Part shown: piece by piece, positions 9,422 to 19,800 of the stretch
Position numbering within the stretch: the first letter of the stretch is position 1
Layout of the letters: each line of letters begins with the position of its first letter
Origin: Oceanibacterium hippocampi
GTDB lineage: Bacteria > Pseudomonadota > Alphaproteobacteria > Sneathiellales > Sneathiellaceae
Length of the DNA stretch: 64,000 nt
Direction of reading: 5' to 3'
NCBI RefSeq assembly: GCF_900172325.1
Contig: NZ_FWFR01000003.1
Coordinates: forward strand, 186,001 to 250,000
Translations under genes and position numbers: made by a program
Notes under the pieces: generated by a model
Seen by the model: the letters and a program-made list of their open reading frames with translations, nothing else
What the model was told of the DNA's origin: nothing
Database searches by the model: none

Positions 9422-10449
9422 GAGAGCCATTCACGATTGGCGGCGCAACGATCGCCGCCGGCACCCGCGAGACCATCGATCTGCCACTCACCATGTTGTC
9501 CACCCATACGCCGATGACACTCCCGGTCCATGTCGTGCATGGCCGGCGAGAGGGGCCGGTGCTGTTCGTCTCGGCGGCGCTGCACGGCGACGAGATCAAT
9601 GGCGTCGAGATCATCCGCCGCCTGCTGAAGGCGCCGCAGATGGCGCATCTCAAGGGCACCCTGATCGCGGCGCCGATCATCAATGTCTATGGCTTCATCA
9701 GCCATATCCGCTACCTGCCCGACCGTCGCGATCTCAACCGCTCGTTCCCCGGCGCCGCCGGCGGCTCGCTCGCGGGGCAGCTCGCCAACCTGTTCATGAC
9801 CGAGATCGTCAGCCCCGCCAGTCTCGGGATCGATCTGCATACCGGGGCGATCCATCGTACGAACCTGCCGCAGATCCGCCTGTCGCCCGAGGACCAGGAC
9901 CTCAAGCAGCTGGCGAAGGCATTCGGCGCGCCGGTCATCCTGCGCTCGCCCTTCCGCGAGGGATCGCTGCGGGCCGCGGCAATGGAAAAGAAGGTGCCGG
10001 TACTCGTTTACGAGGCAGGCGAGGCCCTCCGCTTCGACGAGCATTCGATCCGCGTCGGCGTTACCGGCGTGCTGCGCGTGATGAGCAAGATCGGCATGAT
10101 CGCGCGGCTGCGCCGGCATGCCGCCCCGAAACCGGTCGTCGCCAAGTCGAGCTACTGGGTCCGGGCGCCCGCCAGCGGCATCGTACGGACCTTCGTCCGC
10201 ATGGGAGCGGTGGTCCACGACGGCGAGCAGCTCGGCATCGTCAGCGACCCGTTCGGCGAGCAGGAAACCACGATCATTGCCCGCAATGAAGGTATCCTGG
10301 TCGGGCGCAGCAATCTGCCGGTGGTCAATCAGGGCGATGCGCTTTATCACATCGCGAGGCTCGAGCCGAACGTGGCCCGCGAGGATGCCGAGGAGTTGCT
10401 GGAGGATCATTTCAATTCCTTCGATCCGGACCGGGTATCCGCCACCTGA
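9418..10449 (+). CDS. M14-family zinc deacylase, succinylglutamate desuccinylase/aspartoacylase type
   Basis: A 343-residue AstE/AspA-family zinc hydrolase. Zinc-site motifs are HGDEINGVE near residue 60 and DLHTG near 138, and the substrate arginine motif DLNRSFPG lies near 103. The catalytic glutamate region is [10 protein letters not shown] near 197. A C-terminal lipoyl-like beta domain ([21 protein letters not shown]) is typical of the family. These enzymes remove acyl groups from N-acyl amino acids, commonly N-succinyl-L-glutamate or N-acetyl-L-aspartate. It starts inside the rimK stop (ATGA). With DgcN and DgcA 2 kb upstream, N-acetyl-L-glutamate is a reasonable candidate substrate, but that is inference from context. 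Confidence 0.88.
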   Translation: MREPFTIGGATIAAGTRETIDLPLTMLSTHTPMTLPVHVVHGRREGPVLFVSAALHGDEINGVEIIRRLLKAPQMAHLKGTLIAAPIINVYGFISHIRYLPDRRDLNRSFPGAAGGSLAGQLANLFMTEIVSPASLGIDLHTGAIHRTNLPQIRLSPEDQDLKQLAKAFGAPVILRSPFREGSLRAAAMEKKVPVLVYEAGEALRFDEHSIRVGVTGVLRVMSKIGMIARLRRHAAPKPVVAKSSYWVRAPASGIVRTFVRMGAVVHDGEQLGIVSDPFGEQETTIIARNEGILVGRSNLPVVNQGDALYHIARLEPNVAREDAEELLEDHFNSFDPDRVSAT

Positions 10450-10506
10450 GGCTTGTATGAGAAGCGCCTTCCTGACCGGGGCGCGTGACGAATCCGGGGA
10501 GTTACC

Positions 10507-12309
10507 ATGCCGTCGACGCTGATCAATCGCCGCGACCTCGCGTTCCAACTTTACGAGGTTCTCGGCATTGAAGCGCTCACCCGTCGCCCCCGCTACGCCG
10601 AGCACGGGCGGGACACCTTCGAGGCGGTGATCGACACCGCGGAGGCGATCGCCGAACGTCATTTCGCCCCGCACAATGCCGAACTCGACCGGAACGAGCC
10701 GACCTTCGACGGCGAACGGGTGCATATCATCCCGGAGGTCGGCGAGGCCTTGCGCCATTACATCGAGGCCGGCTTCATGGCGGCGGGCCATGACGAGGCG
10801 GCCGGCGGGATGCAGCTTCCCTACGTGGTCACCCAGGCCTGCGCGGCCTTCTTCCAGGCGGCCAACATCTCCACCGCCGCCTATCCGTTCCTCACCGGCG
10901 CGGCGGCCAACCTGCTGGACGCGTTCGGCAGCCCACAGCAGAAGGAGCGCTACATGACGCCGATGCTGGAGGGCCGCTATTTCGGAACGATGGCGCTGTC
11001 GGAACCGCAGGCCGGCTCGTCGCTTTCCGATATCCGGACCCGGGCCGAACCGCAGGACGACGGAACCTACCGGCTGTTCGGCAACAAGATGTGGATCTCT
11101 GGCGGCGAGCACGATCTCTCGGAGAACATCGTCCATCTGGTACTGGCGAAGATCCCCGGCGGGCCGGCCGGCGTGAAGGGGATCTCGCTGTTCATCGTGC
11201 CGAAGTACCTGGTCAACGACGACGGCACCAGGGGGCCGCGAAACGATGTCCGCCTGGCCGGCCTGAACCACAAGATGGGCTACCGCGGAACGACCAATAC
11301 GCTGCTCAATTTCGGCGAGGAGGACGGCGCCCTGGGCTACCTGGTCGGCGAACCGCACCAGGGCCTGCGCTGCATGTTCCACATGATGAACGAGGCCCGC
11401 ATCGGTGTTGGCCTGGGCGCGGTGATGCTGGGCTATGCCGGTTACCTCTACAGCCTCGAATACGCGCGGACGCGGCCCCAGGGACGGCATCCGGGCGACA
11501 AGGATCCGTCCACGCCTCAAGTCCGCCTGATCGAGCATGCCGACATCCGGCGCATGCTGCTCGCCCAGAAGGCGGCCGTCGAGGGCGGCCTGGGGCTCTG
11601 CCTGCTGTCGGCCCGCCTTGTCGACGACAAGGCGACGGCAGAGGATCCGGCCGAGCGCGAGGCGGCGGCGACATTGCTGGAGATCCTGACCCCGATCGCC
11701 AAGGCGTGGCCCAGCCAGTATTGCCTCGAGGCCAACGGCCACGCGATCCAGATCCTCGGCGGCTACGGCTATACCCGCGACTACCCGGTCGAGCAGTATT
11801 ACCGCGACAATCGCCTGAACCCGATCCACGAGGGGACCAACGGTATCCAGGCGATCGACCTCCTGGGCCGCAAGGTGACGATGCAGGGCGGCGCAGCCTA
11901 TCACCTGCTGCTCGAGCGGATCAACGCAACCGTCGACGCGGCGGCGGAACACACCGAACTCGCCGAGTATGCCGAGGGACTGGCCGCCGCCGGACGCCGG
12001 CTGGTCGAGACGACCCGCGTGCTGACCTCTGCGGCGGCGGAGGGAAAGGTCGCCCTGTCGCTGGCCAACGCGACCCACTATCTCGACCTGCTGGGACATA
12101 TCGTGATCGCCTGGATCTGGCTCGATCAGGCAATCGCCGCGCTGCGCGGACTGGAAGCCGCACAAGGCACGGAAAGGGACTTCTACCTGGGCAAGCTCCG
12201 GACCTGCCGCTACTTCTTCCGTTTCGAACTACCGAGGACGGCAGCCTGGGCGACACTGCTGGGGAAACTGGACGACACCACCCTCGGGATGCCGGAAGCC
12301 GGTTTCTGA
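10507..12309 (+). CDS. Acyl-CoA dehydrogenase with long C-terminal domain (DmdC/FadE5-like)
   Basis: A 600-residue flavin acyl-CoA dehydrogenase of the large subgroup with an extra C-terminal domain, which includes DmdC-type methylmercaptopropionyl-CoA dehydrogenases. FAD/substrate motifs include ALSEPQAGSSLSDI near 165 and NKMWISGGEHD near 193. ILGGYGYTRDYPVEQYYRDN near 417 is the FAD-binding signature, and HEGTNGIQAIDLLGRK near 440 contains the probable catalytic glutamate. It oxidises an acyl-CoA to the 2-enoyl-CoA and passes electrons to ETF. A GGGGAG box precedes the ATG. A MarR regulator follows 84 bases later. Length and motifs are complete; the acyl chain used cannot be deduced. Confidence 0.93.
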   Translation: MPSTLINRRDLAFQLYEVLGIEALTRRPRYAEHGRDTFEAVIDTAEAIAERHFAPHNAELDRNEPTFDGERVHIIPEVGEALRHYIEAGFMAAGHDEAAGGMQLPYVVTQACAAFFQAANISTAAYPFLTGAAANLLDAFGSPQQKERYMTPMLEGRYFGTMALSEPQAGSSLSDIRTRAEPQDDGTYRLFGNKMWISGGEHDLSENIVHLVLAKIPGGPAGVKGISLFIVPKYLVNDDGTRGPRNDVRLAGLNHKMGYRGTTNTLLNFGEEDGALGYLVGEPHQGLRCMFHMMNEARIGVGLGAVMLGYAGYLYSLEYARTRPQGRHPGDKDPSTPQVRLIEHADIRRMLLAQKAAVEGGLGLCLLSARLVDDKATAEDPAEREAAATLLEILTPIAKAWPSQYCLEANGHAIQILGGYGYTRDYPVEQYYRDNRLNPIHEGTNGIQAIDLLGRKVTMQGGAAYHLLLERINATVDAAAEHTELAEYAEGLAAAGRRLVETTRVLTSAAAEGKVALSLANATHYLDLLGHIVIAWIWLDQAIAALRGLEAAQGTERDFYLGKLRTCRYFFRFELPRTAAWATLLGKLDDTTLGMPEAGF

Positions 12310-12393
12310 TCGAATTGAAACCATAGACTGCATAATCCGCTACGCATTACATCTTTTGCTTGAAATTGTCCGACGGGCCGATAACCTCGGACC

Positions 12394-12876
12394 ATGGCTC
12401 GCGAGGATCTCGAGAAACGCCTCGGCAAGACCGACGCGGAATGTCTCTGCGCCAACACCCGTCGGGCGGCGCGTGCCGTTACACGCTATTTCGACCATGT
12501 CCTGGACCCGAGCGGCCTGCGCGCGACGCAATTCACGCTGCTGCTCGGCATCCGGCTGAACCAGCCGGTCGGGATCACCCGGCTGGCCGAATACATGGTG
12601 ATGGACCGGACCACCATGACCCGCAATCTCCGTCCTCTCGAGAAGGCCGGACTGATCAGCGTCGGCCGGGCAGGTGATCGGCGCCTGCGCGCGATCAGGC
12701 TGACCTCCGGCGGCGAAGAATCGCTGGAGGCCGCCCTGCCCGCCTGGTCCACGGCGCAGGCCGCGCTGGCCAAGGCGGTCGGCCATTACCGGAAGGATAT
12801 CGTGGTCGGGAACCTGAAGGCGGTCGCCGACGCGGCGAGCCGGATCCTGGAGGCGGACCGGCAGCCGTCCGGCTAG
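12394..12876 (+). CDS. MarR-family transcriptional regulator
   Basis: A 160-residue MarR-type winged-helix repressor. The DNA-binding region runs from about residue 45 to 110: NQPVGITRLAEYMVMDRTTMTRNLRPLEKAGLI (recognition helix MDRTTMTRNL) followed by the wing GRAGDRRLRAIRLTSGG. Two flanking helices should form the dimer interface. The N-terminal CLCANTRRAARAVTRYFD is typical of one large MarR subgroup. It lies downstream of an acyl-CoA dehydrogenase and convergent with a sensor kinase, so either the dehydrogenase operon or itself may be its target. A near-copy of a FadR-type palindrome lies at 12366-12376, just upstream of the start. Confidence 0.9.
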   Translation: MAREDLEKRLGKTDAECLCANTRRAARAVTRYFDHVLDPSGLRATQFTLLLGIRLNQPVGITRLAEYMVMDRTTMTRNLRPLEKAGLISVGRAGDRRLRAIRLTSGGEESLEAALPAWSTAQAALAKAVGHYRKDIVVGNLKAVADAASRILEADRQPSG

Positions 12877-12900
12877 CCCCGGCGCCGGCCCGACGCCACG

Positions 12901-15405
12901 TCAGGCGCTTCCGCCCGCCTCGCCCCGCCGGGAGAACCCGCCCAGGCCGAAATGCTGGCCAAGCAGCTTTCGCGCCGTCACCGAGGCACTGGCGATCGCC
13001 TCGACCAGTTCGGCAGCCTCGCCGTTCCACCCGGCCTGGCAGGCCCGTTCCAGTTCCGCGGCCAGCCACTGCACCTGCAGCACCCCGAAGTTGCCGGCGA
13101 GGCCCTTCAGGTCATGGGCGTCACGGGCGATCCGGTCGATATCCCGGTCCCTTGCCGCCCGCCCAAGCCGGTCGACGATGTCGCGGGCCGAGCTGTTGTA
13201 GGCGTTGAGCAGCTCGGTCAGTCGCTCCCTCGGCAGGGTTCGGGCCAGGGCGTCGAGATGGCGCGGTTCGAGCGGCGCCTCCGGCATCTGTCCGGGCGCG
13301 GCCGTCGATCCGTCCCGGGAGGGAGCCCGACCGCGTTGTCCGTCGGAGAGGAATCCGGCGACCAGCCGGAGAAAACCGTCCGGGTCGATCGGCTTCGAGA
13401 CATGGTCGTTCATGCCCGCCTTGAGGCAGGCGGCTCGGTCACTCGCCATCGCATTGGCGGTCATGGCGACGATCGGAACCGTCGCCGACGGCGTGCCGAG
13501 CGCGCGGATCTCGCGGGTCGCCCGGAGACCGTCCATGATCGGCATCTGGACGTCCATCAGGATCAGGTCGAAACTCTCCGACCGCGCCGCCGCCACGGCC
13601 GCCGCACCGTCGGCGACGGTCACCACGTCATGGCCATCCGCTTGAAGCAGCGTGGTGGCAAGCAGGCGGTTGGTCTCGTTGTCCTCGGCAAGCAGAATGC
13701 GCCCCCGTGCCATGCTTGCCGCAGCCGGCCTGGCCGGAACACTGCTGACGGCAGGCGCCGGCGGCACGGTTGTCGGCGGCTCGGTTGTCGGCGGCGATGC
13801 CGTCTCGACCGCGACCGGTTCCGCGGCGGCACCGGCGATCGTCCGGGCAAGGCAGCCGATCAACTCCCGATGACGGACCGGCTTGGTCAGATAGGCATCG
13901 ATCCTGGCGTCAAGCGCCGGATCGGGCCGCATCGACATGTCGATCGAGGAGGCCATCACCACCCTCGGTTGGCGCAGGGCGACATTCCGGCGGATCTGCG
14001 CGGCAACCTCCTGGCCGGAGTAATCCGGCATCATGTGATCCATCAGGACCAGGTCGAAGGGACGGCCCTGCGCCTCGGCATTGTACAGAGCCGCCATGCA
14101 GCCGGTCGCGCCGGCGGCGACCTCGACCTCGGCGCCTTCGGCCTCGAGCTGACATTTGAAGATCGTCCTGTTGAGCTCGATATCGTCGACCACAAGGATG
14201 CGAGCGCCGTCGATTCCGCGATCCGGACTGACGGCCGGGGCCGCCGCCTCGTGGGCAGCGCCGAACTCGGCCTCGAACCAGAAGGTGCTGCCGCCGCCGT
14301 CGCGGTTCCCGGCGCCGATCGTCCCGCCCATCAGGTCGACCAGTTGCCGGCAGATCGACAGGCCGAGCCCGGTGCCGCCATAGCGTCGGGTGACCGAGCC
14401 GTCGGCCTGCTGGAACTTCTGGAACAGCTTGCCCATGGCCTCGTCGCTGAGGCCGATACCGGTATCGTTGACCTCGACCCGGACGCGGGTGCGGTCCGGC
14501 GCGGCCGCGGTCGAGGTGACCGAGACGGAAACGATGCCGGTCTCGGTGAATTTCTCGGCGTTCGAGACCAGGTTGAGGATGATCTGCCGGAAACGGACCG
14601 GGTCGCCGCGCAACTGTCGCCGCGCGCCCTCGTCGATGAAGGAATTCATCTCGACGCCCTTCTCGGCCGCGCGCGGGGCCAGAAGCTCGACAACATCCTC
14701 GACGATATCGGCGATGTTGAAATCGATCTCCTCGAGTTCCATTCGCCCCGCCTCGAGCTTGGAGATGTCGAGGATGTCATTGATGATGGCGAGCAGCGCA
14801 TCGGCCGAGCTGGAGACCGCTTCCGCGAATTTCCGCTGCTCGGGCGTGAGCTCGCTGCGGAGCAGCAGTGCGTTCATGCCGATGATGCCGTTCATCGGCG
14901 TACGGATCTCATGGCTCATGTTGGCGAGGAATTCGGACTTGGCGCGGTTCGCCGCCTCGGACTGGATACGCGCGAGCTTGAGTTCGCCTTCCTTGCGCCG
15001 CAACTCGGTGATATCGCTCGAGATGGCGACCTTCCGGCCGCCCCCCATCGTCCGGTAGACGGTCCTGACCACGCGCCCGTCATCGGCGCGAAGGTCGGTC
15101 GGCTGTCCGGAATAGAGCCGTTCGAGCAGACGCTCGCTGGTTTCCCGCCAGACCGTTTCGTCGCCGTCGGGCAGTGCCTGCCGCACGCTGTCGTACATCC
15201 CGGCGCGAATGCCGAGACCGCGTTCGAAGGCGTCGAATGCGATCCCGTGATCGCGCCGTGACGGCGCATTGGAATAGATGAGTTTTTCCTCGGCGTCGAA
15301 GATCGCGAAGCCTTCAGACAAGGCGTTCACGGCCTCTTCGATAAGCGTTGGCAAATCCGGCATGTCGGTTTCGCCGGGCAATAGATCCGTCATTGCGTAA
15401 GACAT
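12901..15405 (-). CDS. Hybrid sensor histidine kinase (PAS-HisKA-HATPase-REC-REC-Hpt)
   Basis: A phosphorelay protein of about 834 residues. Order: PAS-like domain (about 25-130, containing SEGFAIFDAEEKLIYSN); HisKA with phospho-acceptor His in FLANMSHEIRTPMNG near 164; HATPase with NLVSNAEKF and GGTGLGLSIC (about 210-400); receiver 1 with Asp in LVLMDHMMP near 453; receiver 2 with Asp in LILMDVQMP near 615; and an Hpt domain with His in ARDAHDLKGLAGNFG near 763. No membrane segment is seen, so the input is cytoplasmic. All phosphotransfer residues are present. ATG 15405 is chosen over an in-frame GTG at 15423. The gene is divergent from the RND efflux pair and has no adjacent free response regulator. 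Confidence 0.92.
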   Translation of the reverse strand: MSYAMTDLLPGETDMPDLPTLIEEAVNALSEGFAIFDAEEKLIYSNAPSRRDHGIAFDAFERGLGIRAGMYDSVRQALPDGDETVWRETSERLLERLYSGQPTDLRADDGRVVRTVYRTMGGGRKVAISSDITELRRKEGELKLARIQSEAANRAKSEFLANMSHEIRTPMNGIIGMNALLLRSELTPEQRKFAEAVSSSADALLAIINDILDISKLEAGRMELEEIDFNIADIVEDVVELLAPRAAEKGVEMNSFIDEGARRQLRGDPVRFRQIILNLVSNAEKFTETGIVSVSVTSTAAAPDRTRVRVEVNDTGIGLSDEAMGKLFQKFQQADGSVTRRYGGTGLGLSICRQLVDLMGGTIGAGNRDGGGSTFWFEAEFGAAHEAAAPAVSPDRGIDGARILVVDDIELNRTIFKCQLEAEGAEVEVAAGATGCMAALYNAEAQGRPFDLVLMDHMMPDYSGQEVAAQIRRNVALRQPRVVMASSIDMSMRPDPALDARIDAYLTKPVRHRELIGCLARTIAGAAAEPVAVETASPPTTEPPTTVPPAPAVSSVPARPAAASMARGRILLAEDNETNRLLATTLLQADGHDVVTVADGAAAVAAARSESFDLILMDVQMPIMDGLRATREIRALGTPSATVPIVAMTANAMASDRAACLKAGMNDHVSKPIDPDGFLRLVAGFLSDGQRGRAPSRDGSTAAPGQMPEAPLEPRHLDALARTLPRERLTELLNAYNSSARDIVDRLGRAARDRDIDRIARDAHDLKGLAGNFGVLQVQWLAAELERACQAGWNGEAAELVEAIASASVTARKLLGQHFGLGGFSRRGEAGGSA

Positions 15406-15739
15406 TTTTGCTCTTTCCCCCACTGGCCAGACGGTGACGGAATCGGCTTAAAGGAGCGTTAAACCAGAAAGGGAAAACGTCGGGCGGCCTCACGTCCATT
15501 ACGCGAGTCGTCATGTCAGAAAATTTTCGACGGAATCCACCGCCGCCTTGCGTTCAAGTAATCTTGGCCAGAATCGGGCAGAAACGCGCAGGGAGCGCGA
15601 AAAGCAGATGAAACTGATCCATGCCGGTGTCATGCTCCCCGGGCAATATCGGCAGGCGGTTAGAGGGCCGGCAATACCTCGCCGCCCGTCGCCTGCGCCA
15701 TGCTCTTCGAACTTGTTCAAACTCGGACCTCGCAATTGA
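15406..15739. other. Intergenic region between divergent sensor kinase and RND efflux genes
   Basis: About 334 bases with no convincing gene. It must hold the promoters for both the kinase (leftward) and the efflux operon (rightward). A small inverted repeat GAAC-TT-GTTC lies at 15709-15718, 22 bases before the efflux start, and could be an operator. No regulator gene of the TetR, MerR or MarR type is adjacent, and no clear -35/-10 pair could be assigned. Short open frames here overlap the promoter zone and show no family features. Confidence 0.4.
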
Positions 15740-16816
15740 ATGTCGATCCGTAACCAGATTCTGCTCGTCCTGCTGGTCAGCGCCTTCCTTTATGGCGGCT
15801 TTGTCGGCTGGAACCGCTATTTCGCCCCCGATGCGACGGCCACGAACAAGTCGGGCGTGCGACCGGTTCCCGTCGAAACGGCAACCGCCCGGATGGAGAC
15901 CATGTCGACCGCCGTCGAAGCCGTCGGTTCGACGCTTGCCCGCCAGTCGATCGCGATCGTCCCGCTGGCCGGCGGCCGCGTCGACAGGATCGCTTTCCAG
16001 GCGGGAGAGACGATCAAGGCCGGCGGTGTCATCGCCGAACTGGACGACGACATCGAGCGCGCCAACCAGGCGCAGTCGGAAGCGGGCCTGCGCAAGGCAA
16101 GCCTGGAACTGGAGCGGGCGAAACTGTTGCGCGAGAAGAGCATTTCGACCAGGGCCACCGTCGAGGACTTGACCGCCACCAAGGCCGCGGCCGAGGCGGA
16201 CGTGGCGCGGGCCAGGCGCAAACTCGCGGACCGCACGATCCGCGCCCCGTTCGCCGGCACGCTCGGCATCAGCCGTGTGGACAGCGGCGCCCGGGTCACA
16301 GATTCGACGGTGATCACCACGCTGGACGACCTGTCGAGCGTCGATATCGAATTCGCGGTTTCGGAGACGTTGTTCAACGCGACCCGGATCGGCCAGCCGG
16401 TCGAGGCCACCGCTGCCGCTTTCCCGGGCCGGAAGTTCGTCGGCAAGGTGACCGAAATCGATAGCCGCATCGACGCGATCAGCCGCTCGTTCAAGGTGCG
16501 CGCTCGGGTGCCCAATCCGGACCGCGAACTGCCCGCCGGCATGTTCATGCACCTGCGCATGATCCTCGCCTCCAGCGAGGCCCTGGTCATTCCCGAGGAG
16601 GCGGTGGTCGCAGAGAGCGGCACGAACTTCGTCTTCTTGCTGGAGGACGGCAAGGCCCGACGCCGGAAGGTGACCGTCGGGCGGCGCGATTTCGGGATCG
16701 CCGAGATCGTCGAAGGGCTGCAACCGGGCGCTGTCGTCGTCACGCGCGGCACCGGAAAGCTGCGCGAAGGCTCGGCCGTGAGGGTCGCGGCGAACAAGAC
16801 GGACGCTTTGCAATGA
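15740..16816 (+). CDS. RND efflux periplasmic adaptor (membrane fusion protein)
   Basis: A 358-residue HlyD/AcrA-type adaptor. An uncleaved N-terminal anchor (NQILLVLLVSAFLYGGFVGW) is followed by two lipoyl half-motifs: GGRVDRIAFQAGETIKAGGV near 74, and ADRTIRAPFAGTLGISRVDSGA near 160. An alpha-helical hairpin lies between them (about 100-155, ANQAQSEAGLRKASLELERA), and a beta-barrel and membrane-proximal domain follow. It links the inner-membrane RND pump to an outer-membrane channel; no TolC-type gene is present here. The stop overlaps the pump ATG (ATGA), so the pair is coupled. Substrate is unknown. The ribosome-binding site is weak. Confidence 0.93.
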   Translation: MSIRNQILLVLLVSAFLYGGFVGWNRYFAPDATATNKSGVRPVPVETATARMETMSTAVEAVGSTLARQSIAIVPLAGGRVDRIAFQAGETIKAGGVIAELDDDIERANQAQSEAGLRKASLELERAKLLREKSISTRATVEDLTATKAAAEADVARARRKLADRTIRAPFAGTLGISRVDSGARVTDSTVITTLDDLSSVDIEFAVSETLFNATRIGQPVEATAAAFPGRKFVGKVTEIDSRIDAISRSFKVRARVPNPDRELPAGMFMHLRMILASSEALVIPEEAVVAESGTNFVFLLEDGKARRRKVTVGRRDFGIAEIVEGLQPGAVVVTRGTGKLREGSAVRVAANKTDALQ

Positions 16817-19800
16817 CGCTTTCGGAACTGTCCATCCGCCGGCCGGTTCTGGCCGCCGTTTTCAGCCTCCTGATCATCGTCTTCGGGATCGCCGGCCTGG
16901 CGCAGATCCCGATCCGCGAGTTGCCCGACATCGATGCCGCGGTCGTCGCCGTGACCACGACCTATACGGGCGCGGCGCCGGAGATCGTCGATTCCGACAT
17001 CACCGAGCTGATCGACGGGGCGGTCGCCGGGATCAGCGGCGTGAAGACCATCACCTCGCAGTCCAGTCGCGGCCGCAGCGTGACGACCATCGAGTTCGAA
17101 CTCGGCCGCGACATCGACGAGGCGGCCAATGACGTGCGCGACGCGGTGGGCCGGGTGCGCGGCCGCCTGCCGGACGAAGTGGACGAGCCGCAGGTCATCA
17201 AGAACGACAGCGATTCCGACCCGGTCATGCGCCTCGCGGTCACTTCCTCGCGCATGGATCCGGCCGAGGTGACCGACTATATCGACCGCTTCATCAAGGA
17301 CCGGATCACCACAATCGAAGGCGTCGCCACCGTCGATATCTATGGCGAACGACGCGGTGCCATTCGCGTCTGGCTCGACCGCCGGGCAATGGCGGCACGC
17401 AACCTCACCGTCGCCGACGTCTCGACTGCGCTGACGCGCAACAACATCGAACTGCCGGGCGGCGAGATCGAATCCCAGACCCGTCTCTTCACCGTCCGGC
17501 TCAACAGCCGGCTCAACAACGTCCAGCAGTTCCGCGATATCGTCCTGCGGCAGGAGGCCGGCTATCCGATCCGCCTGTCCGCGGTCGCCCGCGTCGATCT
17601 GGGCGTCGAGGACGACAGCACGATCGTCCGCAACAACGGCGACCCGGCGATCGGCATCGCCGTCATCCGCCAGTCGCAGGCCAACACCATCGCCATCTCG
17701 AACGCGGTCCGGGCCGAACTCGACCGCCTAAAGGACGTGCTGCCGGACGGCATGGCGATCAGCGTCGGTTCCGACGACGCGATATTCGTCGCCGCCTCGA
17801 TCCGCGAGGTGCTGATCGCACTCTCGCTGTCACTGGTTCTCGTCGTGCTGGTGATCCTGGTTTTCCTGCGCTCGATCCGCACGACGCTCATTCCGGCAAT
17901 CACCATCCCGGTCTCGCTGATCGGCTGCTTCTTCCTGATCTATGTGCTCGGCTTCTCGCTGAACGTGTTGACACTGCTCGCGCTGTTGCTCGCCATCGGC
18001 CTCGTCGTCGACGACGCCATCGTCATGCTGGAGAATATCGAGCGCCGCCTGGCACTCGGCGAATCGAAGCTCCAGGCGGCTGTCTATGGCGCCCGCCAGG
18101 TGACCTTCGCGATCCTCGCGACCTCGGTCACGCTGATCGCGGTGTTCGTGCCGATCTCCTTCCTGAAGGGCGCCGCCGGCCGCCTGTTCACCGAGTTCGG
18201 CCTGGTCATGGCGAGCGCCGTCCTGATCTCGACCTTCGTCGCGCTCAGCGCCTGTCCGGCGCTGGCCTCGATCATCCTGAAGGCACGCGCCAAGCGGCCG
18301 GCAGGCGACGGTATCACGGCCCCTGAGAAGCCTGCCGAGAATCGCCTCTCCCGCTGGTACCGGGCAGCATTGTCGACATCGCTCAAGGTGCCGCTGCTGG
18401 TGATCTTCCTCTCACTGGTCTTTTCCGGGGCGAGCTGGTTCGTCTTCCAGTCGTTGCCGAGCGAACTCTCGCCGAGCGAGGACCGGGGCGTGCTGTTCAT
18501 TCCGCTGACAGCCCCGCAGGGCAGCAACCTCGCGTTCACCGACAGCGAGGCGAAGAAACTCGAAGCTGACATCGTGCCGGTGAAGGACGAACTCGGCATC
18601 AATACGATCTTCACCTTCACCGGCAGCCGCGGCCGGGCCTACCGGTCGTTCGTGGTGCTCCGCCTCGAACCCTGGAGCGAGCGCGAACTCGGCCACCGCG
18701 AGATCATGCGGGAACTGGCGCCCTTCGCCGGCCAGCTGACCGGCGCCCGCGGCTTCCCCGTGAGCCCCTCCGGCCTCGGCCTGCGGGGCAACAGCACGCC
18801 ATTGCGGGCGGTCATCGGCGGACCCGATTTCGAGAGCGTGAAGGGCTGGGCCCAGGCGCTCCTCGAAAAGGCGGAAACCAACGAGGGCCTGCGCAACGTC
18901 GAGATCGATTTCGAGCAGAACCAGCCGCAATTCAACCTCATCGTCGACCGTGCCAAGGCCGACGATCTCGGCATCAGCATCGAGACGATCGCCTCGACGC
19001 TTCAGGCCATGTTCGCCTCGCTCGAGGCCACGACCTACATCGACCGTGGCCGGGAATACCCGGTCATGCTGCAGGCCGACGCCGAGGACCGCCAGACCCC
19101 GAACGATATCTCCAGCATCTTCATCCGTGCCGGCGACGGGGTCACGCTGGTGCCGCTGTCGGCGCTTGTCACGATCGGCGAAACCGCCGAGGCCCCGGCG
19201 CTCCGCCGCTACAACAGGCTCCCGTCGATTACCCTGGAGGCGGCGCTCAACGACGGCTACGCCCTTGGCACGGCGATCGGCTATATCCGCGAGATCGCGG
19301 CCGAGACCCTGCCGGCGGAAGCCTCGCTCAATTTCGCCGGGCAGTCCCAGCAGTATCTCGAGACCTCGAGCGGCGTCGCGATCACCTTCGCGCTCGCCAT
19401 CCTGATCGTCTTCCTCGTCCTGGCCGGCCAGTTCGAAAGCTTCATCCATCCGCTCATCATCATGCTGAGCGTGCCGCTTGCCGTCGCCGGCGCGGTCTAT
19501 TCCCTCTGGTTCGGCGGCCTGTCGCTGAACATCTACAGCCAGATCGGCATCATCCTGCTGATCGGCCTGATGGCCAAGAACGGCATCCTGATCGTCGAGT
19601 TCGCGAACCAGCTTCGCGACGAGGGCTACGATGTCCGGGAGGCGGTGATTGAGGCCTCCGTCATCCGGTTCCGGCCGATCCTCATGACGACCGTGTCCAC
19701 GGTACTGGGCGCGGTCCCGCTGGTCCTGGCCTTCGGCGCCGGGGCGGAGAGCCGGCAGGCAATCGGCACGGTGATCATCGGCGGCCTGCTGTTCGCGGGC

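Noticed and set aside
9412-12165. Long minus-strand open frame (over 900 codons) opposite the M14 and acyl-CoA dehydrogenase genes
   Set aside because: The plus-strand genes have complete family motifs and start signals; the antisense product is Arg/Asp/His-rich with no fold features, as expected from GC-rich codon bias.
12877-12900. GC-rich palindrome CCGGCGCCGG between convergent MarR and kinase genes as a terminator
   Set aside because: The symmetric core leaves no workable loop and there is no T tract on either strand.
12952-15261. Plus-strand open frame of about 770 codons opposite the hybrid kinase
   Set aside because: It is the mirror of a fully motif-supported kinase; composition is typical of antisense GC-rich DNA and no domain is visible.
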